Made by a program: the position numbers and the translations under genes
Notes under the pieces: generated by a model
Database searches by the model: none
The model's input: the letters and a program-made list of their open reading frames with translations, nothing else
Told to the model about the DNA's origin: nothing
DNA from: Ceratodon purpureus
Lineage: Eukaryota > Streptophyta > Bryopsida > Pseudoditrichales > Ditrichaceae
Assembly (NCBI GenBank): GCA_014871385.1
Contig: CM026425.1
Coordinates: forward strand, 14,513,668-14,577,667
Reading direction: 5' to 3'
DNA length: 64,000 nucleotides
Part shown: one piece after another, positions 11,731-21,831 of the stretch
Position numbering within the stretch: position 1 is the stretch's first letter
How the letters are laid out: each line of letters opens with the position of its first letter

Positions 11731-12950
11731 AAAACAGGATTTTTGGTTTGGTTTTTTCCCGGAGCATCTCAATTTTGCACGGACTCAATTGATGTACGCA
11801 AGGAAGTTAGATTTGCATAGCTTTCTGCACTGGCCGAGCTATGGAAGATACTTGACGATTTCCTTTGTCACTACAACATACCAAAGAATAAACAACAAAC
11901 CACTAAAAAAATATGAGCTGAGGTACCCTAAGAACAATTGAAGCGACTCATTTCAAGTGTGAGCAATTGCGAAAAGATATACTTCTGGCTAAAAGTAGGA
12001 AATCTAGACTGTAGAGAATGTATGAGAGTATTACCTTCTTTGACGTTTATATTTGTATATGTTTTGTAATGTAAATATACTTCACTGGCATTCCAACAGA
12101 ACTTGAGATTCCAAAATCCTTTCGTGTTTGAAGTTCTTTAATTAATGAGATCCGCTTTTTTCCAATGCATCAATTACAGCTCTCACAAACTCACAATGAA
12201 AGAATCAACGTATTAATCTTATAGACAATAATGCAAAACAAACATTCATCTACCATGGACCATCAATTGCCAAGACTCGTGCTCATTAGACAAAATTGTT
12301 GCTATCTATACAAAAATGCTTACATTGCAACCTTGAGTCATTGTTTCCTGTGAACGAAGTCTATGGTCTACGTCACTGCTTGCGCTGTCTTGACATTTTG
12401 TTAAGACCACACCAACTCAAGTGTGTCCACTTCTCTCCAACAAAAAACAGTACTGAACTATCTAAACAGGCACTAGCAGACTGCTCTAGGTATACAGTAA
12501 ATCTGATAGCAACGCACATTAAGAGCGCTGGGCTTGTACATGCTCAAGTAGGCAGCATCTTCAATCTCAACTGTCATGCTTGTCCTCCACAAGAAAATAA
12601 CTACTCAGAAGGATGATGTGGAAATTTGATATTCCCAACTTCAGTGCTTCAAATGCTACAAAATCCTTTAGGAACCATGGGTATGAACAAACGCAAGCCA
12701 AATATATCTTTCAAAAAAATCTTGAAGCAGCTGGATAGTCTGCGGCATCTTGCCTTCGAAGCATGCATCAGAGCAAGGCAAAAGTAAAAATAGCAGGATT
12801 GGATATACCAAGAAAGACTACTGCTGCACATAATAGGTTCTTCGCCGCTTTCATTAAGCTCAAAAGCATGGCAAGGTGCGAACGTGCACCTACCCTGTAA
12901 TCAAGTGGTCCCACAGCAACAATACAGTGTGTGGCATGCGAGATCATGTC
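11731..12950. other. CACTA spacer; likely downstream flank of the captured PRP8 segment
   Basis: No coding region is supported. The stretch from about 12290 to 12950 lies directly 3' of the PRP8 stop codon. It may be its 3' UTR or downstream DNA brought in with the capture, but nothing in the sequence proves this. The ORFs at 12296-12616 and 12884-13066 look like chance. Confidence 0.35.
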
Positions 12951-14530
12951 AACTAAGTAAACACATCTTCCCGGTCTCCCTCTGCGGCATCGTCCTCCTC
13001 CAGCTTGCTGAACTCCAAAAAATGTGTCGGCCGATGATCTTCGTGATAAAATTCCCTCGAAGCTGAAAGCTTGATTCCATACTTCATTCCCACAGAGTGT
13101 TTAACTCCCATGAAATTGTAGTTCCATGGACCATTATCAGGAACCTGATCAAGAAGAAATAGAATAGAAATATTACGAGACACTTCTATGCAAAACATTT
13201 AGGTTATTGAAAAGATTCCTGACAATGTAAGTCAAATCATTCTGGGCGACAAGGCAGATAAACACAATCAATAGAGGCACCGAGGTGATGAAACTAACCA
13301 TATAAAACCCAAGGAACCGGTCACTCAGAAGCATCTGTACTTTCTCATATTGCGTGGGCAAGTAACCATGGTCAGTTCCCATCACTATCCTTGTTAGCTC
13401 GTCCCCATTCGTACCCACTTGGCGTCAGCTTGTAGGCTGTCAACGAGCAAGAGCCAGGGGTAAAACACACGGTCAAAATAATGCACTTTTCACCATCCCA
13501 CTGCTTGTTGTTCTCCAGGATTAGAGCATGACTTGTCAGGTCCTCAGGTGAGAGCTGCGGAAGCTCATTCGGATGGGTATGAAGCCAACGAAGGGGCTCC
13601 AGCTCATTCAAGAATTCGTGCTCAGGTAGCCCAGCAGGAAGATGAACCTGCTGATGTGTGCCCCACTGTGGAGGCATCACTATGCACCGAATCTCCTTAA
13701 CCTGAGGATTATCAGGAGGACTGACCCCGTACAAGTATCCAGCAATTTGAGTCCTCAAGTCGGCAATACAAATAAACTTCTTCAGGACGTTCTTTGGCAT
13801 AATGTATGTGTAACCAGACTCCTGCATGCCAAAGAAACAACAATAATCACTCAGTTTGATAGCAATTAAGCGTCAACAAGAGTATAGAGAAATGAAGCTA
13901 ATTTAAAATACATATTCGGATTCAGTGAAGACAAGTCAGCCAGATTGCTACGCCCCAAGTACATACCTTGATATCGTCTGAATTGACATAAATGTGGTTC
14001 ACACGAAGATGGAGATTGGTGGTAGAGATAGCTCTCACTGGCCTATCTGTTTTAAAACCAAATGCTGCTTGCTGAGGGCAACTCGTTGTTTTCACAATCA
14101 GATCGTCCCCGTGGATGATCGTTGTCTTGGTCGTGACTGCAGTCAATTGACTGGCCGACTTTGACTGCAAATTCAATACATGACGAATGGGATATTAGGG
14201 TGGTCCTCGAGGTTTCGACCATGCACCAACCAAGATCAGGCTCGGGAGAAATTTCGACAGAATTTGACATTTCCCTGAAAGAAATCTAGGAAAATTTGAA
14301 AGATGAAAAACCATAAAACAATGAATACATAATCACAGAAACAGATGCTTACCTGCTTCCCAGTCTCTGCTATCTGCTGCCGTTGTTGCGATGGAGGAGT
14401 AATTTGAGCACCAAGGATAATGTCCCTAATCTCTGACTGTGTTAATGCAGATGTATTCACATTGTTTCTCTTCGCATAATCAGACAATAACAGAAATAAG
14501 TGCCGAATTGTGTGCCGATGAGCAAAATTC
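12951..14530 (-). pseudogene. PRP8: Captured 3' end of PRP8 (pre-mRNA splicing factor 8), frameshifted
   Basis: PRP8 is the U5 snRNP core protein of the spliceosome. Four exon blocks on the minus strand match its last roughly 330 residues. Block A ends at 14353 ([19 protein letters not shown]), block B is 13967-14164 (VRAIS...NHIYVNSDDIK), and block C is about 13310-13827, the JAB/MPN domain ([20 protein letters not shown]). Block D ends at the native-type C terminus and stop (GDREDVFT, 12951). Introns with GT-AG borders are kept, so capture was from DNA and not from mRNA. The upstream part of block A (before about 14490) does not match PRP8. A one-base shift near 13375-13395, between NKDS and [11 protein letters not shown], breaks the frame. 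The usual Gln in the HTQP motif is His here (see findings). It lies directly behind the BRCT gene, on the same strand, inside the CACTA. Confidence 0.88.
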
Positions 14531-14698
14531 TGAAAATATAACATTAGTAATAAGGCATGGGGGAGTGCATGGTCAGGAACAGGGGAGTAGTAATAAAAAC
14601 TCCGTCCCAGCGGACAGAATTGACCAAGCAGATGGACCGGAAAGGGTGTTGAAACTCTCAGGAGAAGCCAGAGGGATTTGCATTTAAAAGTGAGAGAG

Positions 14699-15426
14699 CT
14701 ACATAGCCAGATAGGACTGAATCGGGACTAACGTTCCAGCAGCCAAACAATCCACTAACCAGTCGTGGTAGACTACTTTGATGCTCTCTCCTTTAGGGTG
14801 CCAGAAGGGGCTCAATGTCACAATCCGTTGAACATCCGGTCCTCCCAAACTGGTATAGCAGAGATATGTTAGTGCACGCTGTAATACAAAATGAAGGAGA
14901 TACAGTGCAGAATGGGGTGCAGCGAATAAAGAGGGAGGAGGATGCTTCACCTTCGTAGAATATTTTTAGACTCCAGGTTCCTGGAATGAGTGGGACGGAA
15001 CGTAATGACATGCGTCGTTGTGTAGTCGAGGGTGCTATCGGACTCCGCTCCAAGTAACTTCGCATTTCTAAGCAGCCTCCGTAGCGTGAAGGAGGCAATT
15101 GTTTGAGAGTCCGGATTCCTGGAGAACAAAGGTCAGTTCATCTACATAGAGAGATTCATAATGAGAATGCGAGAAGGAAATGTGAAATTCAGTTAGGCTT
15201 CAGTGGCTTACGTGGAGTGAATGGGAGGCGCCAGGAAGATCGTAACTCCCTTGAACGGACGTATTGAACGCCAGAACTCCAAGAATTCGGCCTCCAAGGC
15301 ACCGAGCTCTTGCAGGAGCTGATCGCAGCCTTGGAGAAGCTTGTCAGCACGCCTCTCGAATGACATCCCCAGCCCCAGTTTCTTTCTTCGCTTTCGTGGC
15401 GGACGTTGTCCTCCATCTCCAGCCAT
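14699..15426 (-). CDS. Small BRCT-domain protein, three exons, CACTA cargo
   Basis: ATG at 15424-15426. Exons are 15212-15426, 14951-15118 and 14699-14849, each with GT-AG borders, and the spliced frame is open for about 177 aa. The N terminus is basic (RPPRKRRKK, a likely nuclear signal), followed by a helical stretch. Then comes a BRCT-like fold: [10 protein letters not shown] (strand 1), a variable region, TTHVI (strand 3), and [18 protein letters not shown] near the C terminus with the conserved Trp. BRCT domains bind phosphoproteins in DNA repair. This could be the captured C-terminal end of a repair protein such as DNA ligase IV, but I cannot assign the family. It lies between tnp2 and the PRP8 fragment. 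The frame and splice sites look intact, unlike PRP8. Confidence 0.6.
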
Positions 15427-15992
15427 GGAGTAATCGGTTTAGGGTTTAGAAATTAAAAGTGGGGGAGCAACTTTGGAAATCTCTGAAGGCGCGTAGTATT
15501 GTAACCGCGCAGGGGACTGAACCGAAAAATACTATGAGAGTCAGACTCTTGTTTCCCGAACCGGGGGAGTCAGGAGAAAAAAGAAACTCTGCTGTTTCAG
15601 CTACATTCCGACAGGGGGGGTAAGGATTAGGGTGCTCATGGCGAGGTGCAGCTGAGCGCCTGCCTTGAAAACCTTTCGGATATTTCAAGACCTAATTAAA
15701 TCTGCATCACCCTCGAGAATCCTATCGACAGAAGGATGCTGTGTTCCGAAACCCTAGAGTGCCATCAACCGAAGAACGGGGTGCCTCGCAGTATTGAGGG
15801 GGAAATGAGTCGAAGACACCTCCCACGGAAAAAGAAGATGTCAAACAGGGACGACCATAAGCACAACATCAGGTACAATTGGAACGTGTCTGGAAAACCA
15901 GAGAACGATGTGCTGAAGTGAGTAGGGGAAGCTCACGGAACCAGAGAAACTGAAGGCAAAGCTGCAGACGGGGGTGTTGAAGCGAACAATCC
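15427..15992. other. Spacer between the BRCT gene and the tnp2 3' end
   Basis: No gene is seen. It would contain the BRCT gene's promoter and the tnp2 3' UTR. ORFs here (15446-15688, 15736-15921) have no recognisable domain. Confidence 0.4.
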
Positions 15993-16651
15993 CTATTGCC
16001 GAATGCGGTCCTCGAATTCGCCATCGCTTTCTAGCTCCGCGACCTCGTGCGCCTCCAGGTCAGGCAGGATTAGACCGCCGTGCGAGCCCCTCTGCGCCTC
16101 TCCCTCTTCATTCTCTGATTCGGGGATGTTGCCCTTCACTATCTCCAGATCATACTCACTATCTGCGCCCAAATCGCTACCACCATCGCTAGAACTCACG
16201 TCTTCCCCTGCCGCATCGTCCGCTTCAACAGCGACCACGGTATCTCCACGGCGTTGCTCCAATGGTGGCTCTTCCTGCCCAGTGAAATCCCCAATTTCGT
16301 CCTGTTCAGACTCGTCAAGAGACTCCCGCTCTCTCTGATAGAAAACGCGACGGGACCGCGTGTTCACGTGTACCACCAATTTCCAACCTCGGTTGATGTT
16401 ATCCTCCACGTAAAACACCTGGGCGACGTCTTTTGGAAAAACCAGGGGTTCGTCTGTAACGGAAGATTCAGACATAAATCTCCCAGCCTTAATGCGTACC
16501 ACCCCACATTCGTCTTGTACGAGGGTACCGGATGAACCACGCCGTATAATGGAATTGTACCATTTCCCCTTGATTAAGACAGTGTTAAAACTCTCATACT
16601 GGATTCGTATTATACTGTCAACATATCCGAGGTACTCTGTACCTTCGCCAT
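15993..16651 (-). pseudogene. CACTA tnp2, 3' part of the last exon (DUF4216)
   Basis: This continues, across the gypsy insertion, the exon ending at 29551. From 16651 down the frame reads GTEYLGYVDSIIRI, FNTVLIKGKWYNS, then QVFYVEDNINRGWKLVVHV. These are typical of DUF4216 at the C-terminal end of plant CACTA transposases. An acidic tail follows, ending at the stop at 15993-15995. The few codons that appear to start this ORF upstream of 16651 belong to the gypsy LTR and are not part of the gene. The coding phase matches on both sides once the 5-bp duplication is discounted, so the insertion alone breaks the gene. Confidence 0.85.
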
Positions 16652-17030
16652 TGTGGAAAGTGATTTCCACGGTTGACACACCGGAATACTAATTTCGGTA
16701 GGAAAATAATAGAAAAAATTAAAAATTTTATGTTAGAAATACGGAAGTACTAAGCCTATAAGTAAAACAACCGGTTAAGCCGGTCGGCTGAATAAATAAG
16801 TGACCGGAAGGCCAGCCGGGTGAGATCCGGTCGTCTGCGGTGGAGGAGAGACGGGTACAGTCCATATGACAGAGCCCTGACCCGGCAGACTTAAGGATAA
16901 CCACCAAAAGGTACAACGCACACGGGGATAATGGCTGCAACCATTAAAACGCCGCCGGTCGCGACCGTCCAATGATGAGGGGCTACGACCGTCCGTCATG
17001 ATGAGCTACGAACGGGTGGGCGCGAGGGCA

Positions 17031-17041
17031 GGTATAAAAGG
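17031..17041 (+). promoter_or_regulatory. TATA box of the gypsy LTR promoter
   Basis: GGTATAAAAGG, a strong TATA match about 200 bp before the first ATG of the LTR ORF (17242). The same box stands at 26413-26423 in the 3' LTR. Confidence 0.7.
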
Positions 17042-17241
17042 AGGAAGGACCGCCATGCTCTTCCTTTCTCTTTGTCATTTTGTGGCACGACGGGTCCTTG
17101 CGCTCTAAGGCGGTGGGCGCAGTTAGGGTTAGACGGTAGGAGAGAGACGGTGAGACGGAAGTGTTTCCGTTAGGCGAGAGATTGTGGTGAGGATCGTGCG
17201 TGCAGGTGTTACCGGAGTGACGGAGAGGAGGACTTAGCAGA

Positions 17242-19110
17242 ATGGGTAGGAAAGGGAAGGAACCGGCGGCGGAAGGACAGTCGTTCAGGGTACAACGGGT
17301 AATGCCGTTGATACCGGCCGGAGAGAAGGAGAAGGAACTCCTCCGGACCGCCTTAGAGTCTATGGGTTGTGAGGTCCTACTGGACAAGGCATGGGGTTGG
17401 AAGCTTGCCCTTCCGGCCCAGGAGATCCTCGTCAAGAATCCTGAGAATCGAGGAACCATCCGGGGAGAGCCGGATAAGTGGTCGGCACAACTCTGGAGGG
17501 AGACGTATGGTTTCAAGAACTCCGGCGGCGAGGTCTCGACGCCGGAGCCCCGGGACTTCATACATTAGTATCTCAAGGGGACCGGAGACCCGAGAGAAGG
17601 ATGGGGGCTGGATGACATTGCGGATCCGGAGGCCCGGAGAGTAGTAGGGTTTATGAACCCTATTTTCCATCCGGAAAAGCCCAAACGGATCACCAACAAG
17701 TGGGCGTCCGTTTTCATTGGGGCCATGATCGGTGAATTCACGGTGGACTGGGGGGTCATGATGAAGACGATAGTCGACCGACAGGTGGCCAATCTCCGGA
17801 AGACCAAGAAGCAGGCCACCTGCCTTCCGTCTTTCCTCATTCACCTCTACCGTACTAAGGGACTGTTGAGTGCTGAAGAGGTCCGGGAGTACGATATGCT
17901 CTTAAGCTATCAGCAGTTCGCTGAGCCGGAAGAAGTGTCCGACCAGGACGACGAGGATGATGTTATTGAGGTCTCCCCCACGCCGGCTAAGAGACCCCGT
18001 CCTAGCCCGGAAAAGGGACAGCCATCCGGATCACCTCGGACTCCCGCACCGGCCAAGCGAACCCTGAACACGGAGATCCAACAGCCCACCGGACCACCGG
18101 AGCACACCGGAGATCCGTACCAGGACTTAGTTAACCTATCGGAGCAGGCAACGACATATGCCCGGTTCTTACAGTCGACTAGGAAGGCGGAGGGCCGGTT
18201 GGCTAGGGAGGTAATGATCCTTACGGGTTCGGACCAGTTGGAGGATTGCCTGAGCATTCTTCGCAAGCACCGGGACTTGGCCGGTCTCCAGGAGAAGCAC
18301 ATGGACCGGCTGGCGAAGTACCGGGAGACGAATCGGAAGCTCGAGGAGGAGGTGCGTGATGCCCGGAAGGATTTCAATGACGCCCGTGACCGGGCAGTCG
18401 AGGCCATCCGGTCGGTCGCTGAGATCAAGGCCACTTTAGCTCTTCCGGTAGATGTGGCCAATCAGTGCGCCGTTTACCAGGCTTTCCTGACCCGTCAACC
18501 GGATCCGACTACGAAGAATATTATAAAGTTCATGCACGACCGGACACAGGTGATGAGGGACACATGGACGATGATGAAGAACCTGGTGGAAATCCTCGGT
18601 TACGCAGAGGCCGGTCCGTCATCAGGGCCACCGGCAAATCAAGAGGATCCCAGACCACAGTCTCCAACCAGGGAACCGGCACCGGTGCCACCTCCAGCCT
18701 CTCCGATACGGTCGGCCATCCGGCCCGCCCAACAGGAGATAGGACACCCGCTGGAGGATCCTATTCCGGACACCTTGAGCAGTCTGCACACTCTACCCAA
18801 CTTGGATGGAGTCGAGACTGTTAACCCCGGAAACATTCCCTTGGAACCGGACCAGAGACCACCACCGTTAGATTTTATACCGGTACAGGGATCTCCGGAA
18901 ACGCTCCAGGTGGATCTCAGCGCAGTTCCGGTGGCGGCACGATCTCCATCCCCGGCAGCTCAAGCACAACGATCCCGGAAGTCCAGTGAGCCGTCAGCAT
19001 CTGCGGCTCCGGAAGAAGACCCCCCGTTGAAGAAACTGAAGCGGGTACAGAAGAAGGAACGGTTGGACGGAACCCGGCACAGTCCCCGGCTCGATAAGCA
19101 CAAGGAGTAG
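17242..19110 (+). CDS. LTR-embedded ORF of the gypsy element (5' copy), with an internal TAG
   Basis: One reading frame of about 620 codons from ATG 17242, cut by TAG at 17566-17568 and reopening at once. ATG 17653 starts a 485-aa ORF. The centre (about 17680-17900, KRITNKWASVFIGAM to PSFLIHLYRTKGLL) resembles the putative plant transposon protein domain often found as an extra ORF in Tat-lineage elements. An acidic patch (DQDDEDD), a predicted coiled coil (about 18150-18450) and a Pro-rich, basic tail ending HSPRLDKHKE follow. It lies downstream of the LTR TATA box, so the genomic RNA should begin with it. Function is unknown; it may be RNA- or Gag-associated. The TAG is present in both LTRs, so the parent element already had it. 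Confidence 0.7.
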
Positions 19111-20177
19111 GGTTTTAGGATAAGGACCGGATAAAATGGCAGCGACTAACGATGGGGCTCCAGTGCACCCGGCTACCAATCCGGATAGATAACGGCAGTA
19201 ACTAGGAATAGAAGGCGGCCACCGGTCCGGGATTCCCGGATCCAAGATCCGGAATTTCTGGATCTCGGTGGGCCACTTGGTCGCTTTAGGAACCGATAGG
19301 TTTTAGTATTTAAGATAGACGTTTTTCCAAGGCCGGGGCCTTGTTTTTGTACGCCGTTTTGTTGTTGCAATTGAGAATATACTTTTGGATTTGTTGTGTC
19401 AACCGGCTGCTGACGGGTCCGTTGCCGTATGGTTTGTGGTTCTATTGTCTTCAGTAGTGTTCCGGAGGAGTGTTGAACAGTAGGAAGGTCAGGAGAGCGC
19501 CCGGAGAGACTGGGGAGGTGTCAAGCGTCGAGTGTTGACGGTTTCCAGTCCCGGAAGGAGCCCGTAGGGAAGGAGAGACGTATTGCAGCAGGGCTGGTAG
19601 TCTCAAGGACACGGAGAGCCGTGTGTACACCGGGATCCGGAAACGGACCGGTCGCTTCCTGTAGATGGGATAAAAGCCGGATGTCCTACTGCGAACCAAT
19701 CCGGAAGGGAGATAGTATAGTAGAATACTGCGCAGCCGTAAGGTGATGTCATTGTAGTATGATTTCCGTATCCGTAACCGGCACTGAGTAGTTATCCGGA
19801 CCGGTCCCTAGCCGTACGGAAGGATTATTACTCCACTTCTCGGGTGGTAGATAGGAACAGTGGGGTGTCCAGCCACTATAAGTTACGGGACGGTGGAAAA
19901 TCCAGCCACTTTAAAGGATAGACGGATCAGTGGGAACCGGCCACTAGTCTAAAAAGCCGGAAAATAGGAACGAGGCAAAAACTACCGGATTCGTCCAACC
20001 GTCTGTAAGACGGAGTACGGTCGGACACTGGTGGTGATTTCCGTTAAAGTCTAAAAGGAAGAAAACTATAGGTCTTCGTGGGAACGAACACGGAGTGGCT
20101 TACTTTGGAGGGTAGTTAGTGTGAATTAAGTGCCTTCCGGAGGAATACGTATACCACGTCGTGCTACATGTGATTTT

Positions 20178-20195
20178 TGGCGCCGCTGCCGGGGA
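20178..20195 (+). other. Primer binding site of the gypsy element
   Basis: TGGCGCCGCTGCCGGGG, nine bases after the 5' LTR. It resembles the tRNA-Asp-type site reported for Tat/Athila elements. Confidence 0.75.
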
Positions 20196-20262
20196 TCTAT
20201 ATGATTTTCTTTCTCCGGATTTCTACGGTTGTCACTAACCCAAGTCAGGGTGTAGAAAACGC

Positions 20263-21828
20263 ATGAATCCGAATTCTGAGCCGGAAGGAGTACGGAGGTC
20301 TAGTAGAAAGAAGAAGGGTGATCAGGAGACGGAAGCCAGACCATTCGTCACTACTAGAGCAGAATTCATTGAAGACACAGATCAAGAGATAGCCGGGACT
20401 TCCGGATCCGGAGGTCAGGGTGGGACAGTACCACCCGGGCCGGTGACCGGAGGACCGGTAGCGGGTCTTCCTATGGCCCGGACGTTCTCCAGGCTGAAGT
20501 ATCGGAAGTTCAGGGGCGATGGCCGGGAGGACGTGGACGAATGGCTAAGCGAGTTCAACGCCACGGCTGCTGCCAACCAAGAGGACGAAGCAATCAAGTT
20601 ACGGTTGTTCCAGGGATTACTCAAGAAGGAGGCACTCCAGTGGTACCAAGAGGAACCGGACAACGTGCGAAGGAGTTGGGGTTTGCTATCCGATGCCTTC
20701 CGGAGGGCCTTCCGGGAGGTAGGAGGAGAAGCCCGCACATTGGGAAAACTTAGTAAAATCCGGATGGAGCCGGAAGAGTCGGTCCGCCGGTACGGACAGA
20801 GGGTTAGGAGTTTAATTCATAAACTAAGTCCCGGAATTGCAAACAGTATCCAGGTAGAATGGTACGTCGCTGGGTTACCCGACCGGATGGGGTTCCAAGT
20901 AAGGCAGACCCGGCCACAGACTTTACCAGAGGCCATGGAGGCCGCCCAGAACTATGAAAACTCCAAGCAGTCCATACGGCAGTACCGTAAGGCAGGGAAG
21001 ACCTCTAGACGTCTCCAAAAGGTCCAGAGGAACCGGGATTCTAGTTCAGAATCCAGTGGGTCCAGCTCCGAAGATAGCTCGGAAACCGGAAGCAGCAGCA
21101 GTGAGGAGGACCGCTCACGACGGAAGGCGTCAGGTAGCAAGGGCTACCGGAAGGACAAAGAACGGACGATAGTCCGAGTAAAGGAGGAATACCCATCGGA
21201 GAAACGGATGATCAAAGATCTGGTGAACAGCATTGAAGAACTCAAAGTCCAGATGGCGGAAGAGAAGAAAGCACGGAAAGCGCTGCCCACCGTCCGGAAC
21301 AATGTGTGGTGCACCAACTGTGGAAAGCCGGGACATTACAACCGGGAATGCCCACACGGAGCGCCCAAGAGAGTGCAGTTTGTGGATGAAGAGGGGTCAG
21401 TATTCTTTGCGGAACCTGCTTATGAAGAGGAGGAAGTGGAGATGCTACCGGTTTACCAGGTAAACCCGGCCTATGGCCGTGGACGGATGATGCAGCCGGT
21501 TATCAGACCGCGACCCGGAATGGGCTATCCATCCGGTGGACATCCGGCCCCGCCGGCACGACCACCCGTCTCGGTGGAACGGCAGTTTGGATGCTGTTAT
21601 ATTTGTGGAGAAGCCGGTCATTATGCTAACAATTGTCCACACCGAGGAGGTCAAGGCGCACCGTTGGAACTTCCGTGTCAAAACTGTGGTCAGTACGGCC
21701 ATAAGTCACCCCAATGCCAACAACCGGTTAGACCTAGGGCTATCTATAAGCAAGTGGAAGAACCTCCCCGGGAGCGTACCGGGCTCAACTACGGTCACAA
21801 AGACGGGGTAGAGAATCCGCCAAATTGA
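20263..21828 (+). CDS. gag: Gypsy Gag polyprotein, 521 aa, three CCHC zinc knuckles
   Basis: ATG at 20263. A retrotransposon Gag core lies at residues about 75-235 (FSRLKYRKFRGDGREDVDEW to LPEAMEAAQNYE). A Ser-rich acidic linker and a basic segment follow. There are three zinc knuckles: CTNCGKPGHYNREC near 21310, CYICGEAGHYANNC near 21595 and CQNCGQYGHKSPQC near 21680. Gag forms the cytoplasmic particle and packages RNA. Three knuckles is more than the usual one or two. The ORF ends in TGA at 21826-21828, and the same frame stays open into pol. Confidence 0.92.
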   Translation: MNPNSEPEGVRRSSRKKKGDQETEARPFVTTRAEFIEDTDQEIAGTSGSGGQGGTVPPGPVTGGPVAGLPMARTFSRLKYRKFRGDGREDVDEWLSEFNATAAANQEDEAIKLRLFQGLLKKEALQWYQEEPDNVRRSWGLLSDAFRRAFREVGGEARTLGKLSKIRMEPEESVRRYGQRVRSLIHKLSPGIANSIQVEWYVAGLPDRMGFQVRQTRPQTLPEAMEAAQNYENSKQSIRQYRKAGKTSRRLQKVQRNRDSSSESSGSSSEDSSETGSSSSEEDRSRRKASGSKGYRKDKERTIVRVKEEYPSEKRMIKDLVNSIEELKVQMAEEKKARKALPTVRNNVWCTNCGKPGHYNRECPHGAPKRVQFVDEEGSVFFAEPAYEEEEVEMLPVYQVNPAYGRGRMMQPVIRPRPGMGYPSGGHPAPPARPPVSVERQFGCCYICGEAGHYANNCPHRGGQGAPLELPCQNCGQYGHKSPQCQQPVRPRAIYKQVEEPPRERTGLNYGHKDGVENPPN

Positions 21829-21831
21829 CGG
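21826..21831 (+). promoter_or_regulatory. Candidate stop-codon readthrough site between gag and pol (UGA CGG)
   Basis: Gag ends AAT TGA CGG, and pol continues in the same frame without a start ATG close by. UGA followed by CGG is the type II leaky-stop context known from several plant RNA viruses. Downstream, CCGGT at 21834-21838 can pair with ACCGG at 21856-21860 to form a stem. Readthrough is inferred, not shown. Confidence 0.5.

Larger units (their letters stand above)
16652..20168 (+). repeat. 5' LTR of the gypsy element, 3517 bp
   Basis: Offset by exactly 9382 bp from the 3' LTR. A TATA box (GGTATAAAAGG) lies at 17031-17041, so U3 is about 0.4 kb and R plus U5 about 3.1 kb. The region after the LTR ORF (19111-20168) holds no gene; it contains the likely poly(A) region near 19340-19390 (T-rich, GTTGTTGCAATTGAG). 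Confidence 0.95.

Noticed and set aside
16652..16679. N-terminal codons of the DUF4216 ORF up to 16679
   Set aside because: They read through the gypsy LTR; the real exon continues at 29551.
17377..18461. Minus-strand ORFs in the LTR (155 and 183 codons)
   Set aside because: They are shadows of the plus-strand LTR ORF caused by CCGG-rich codons.
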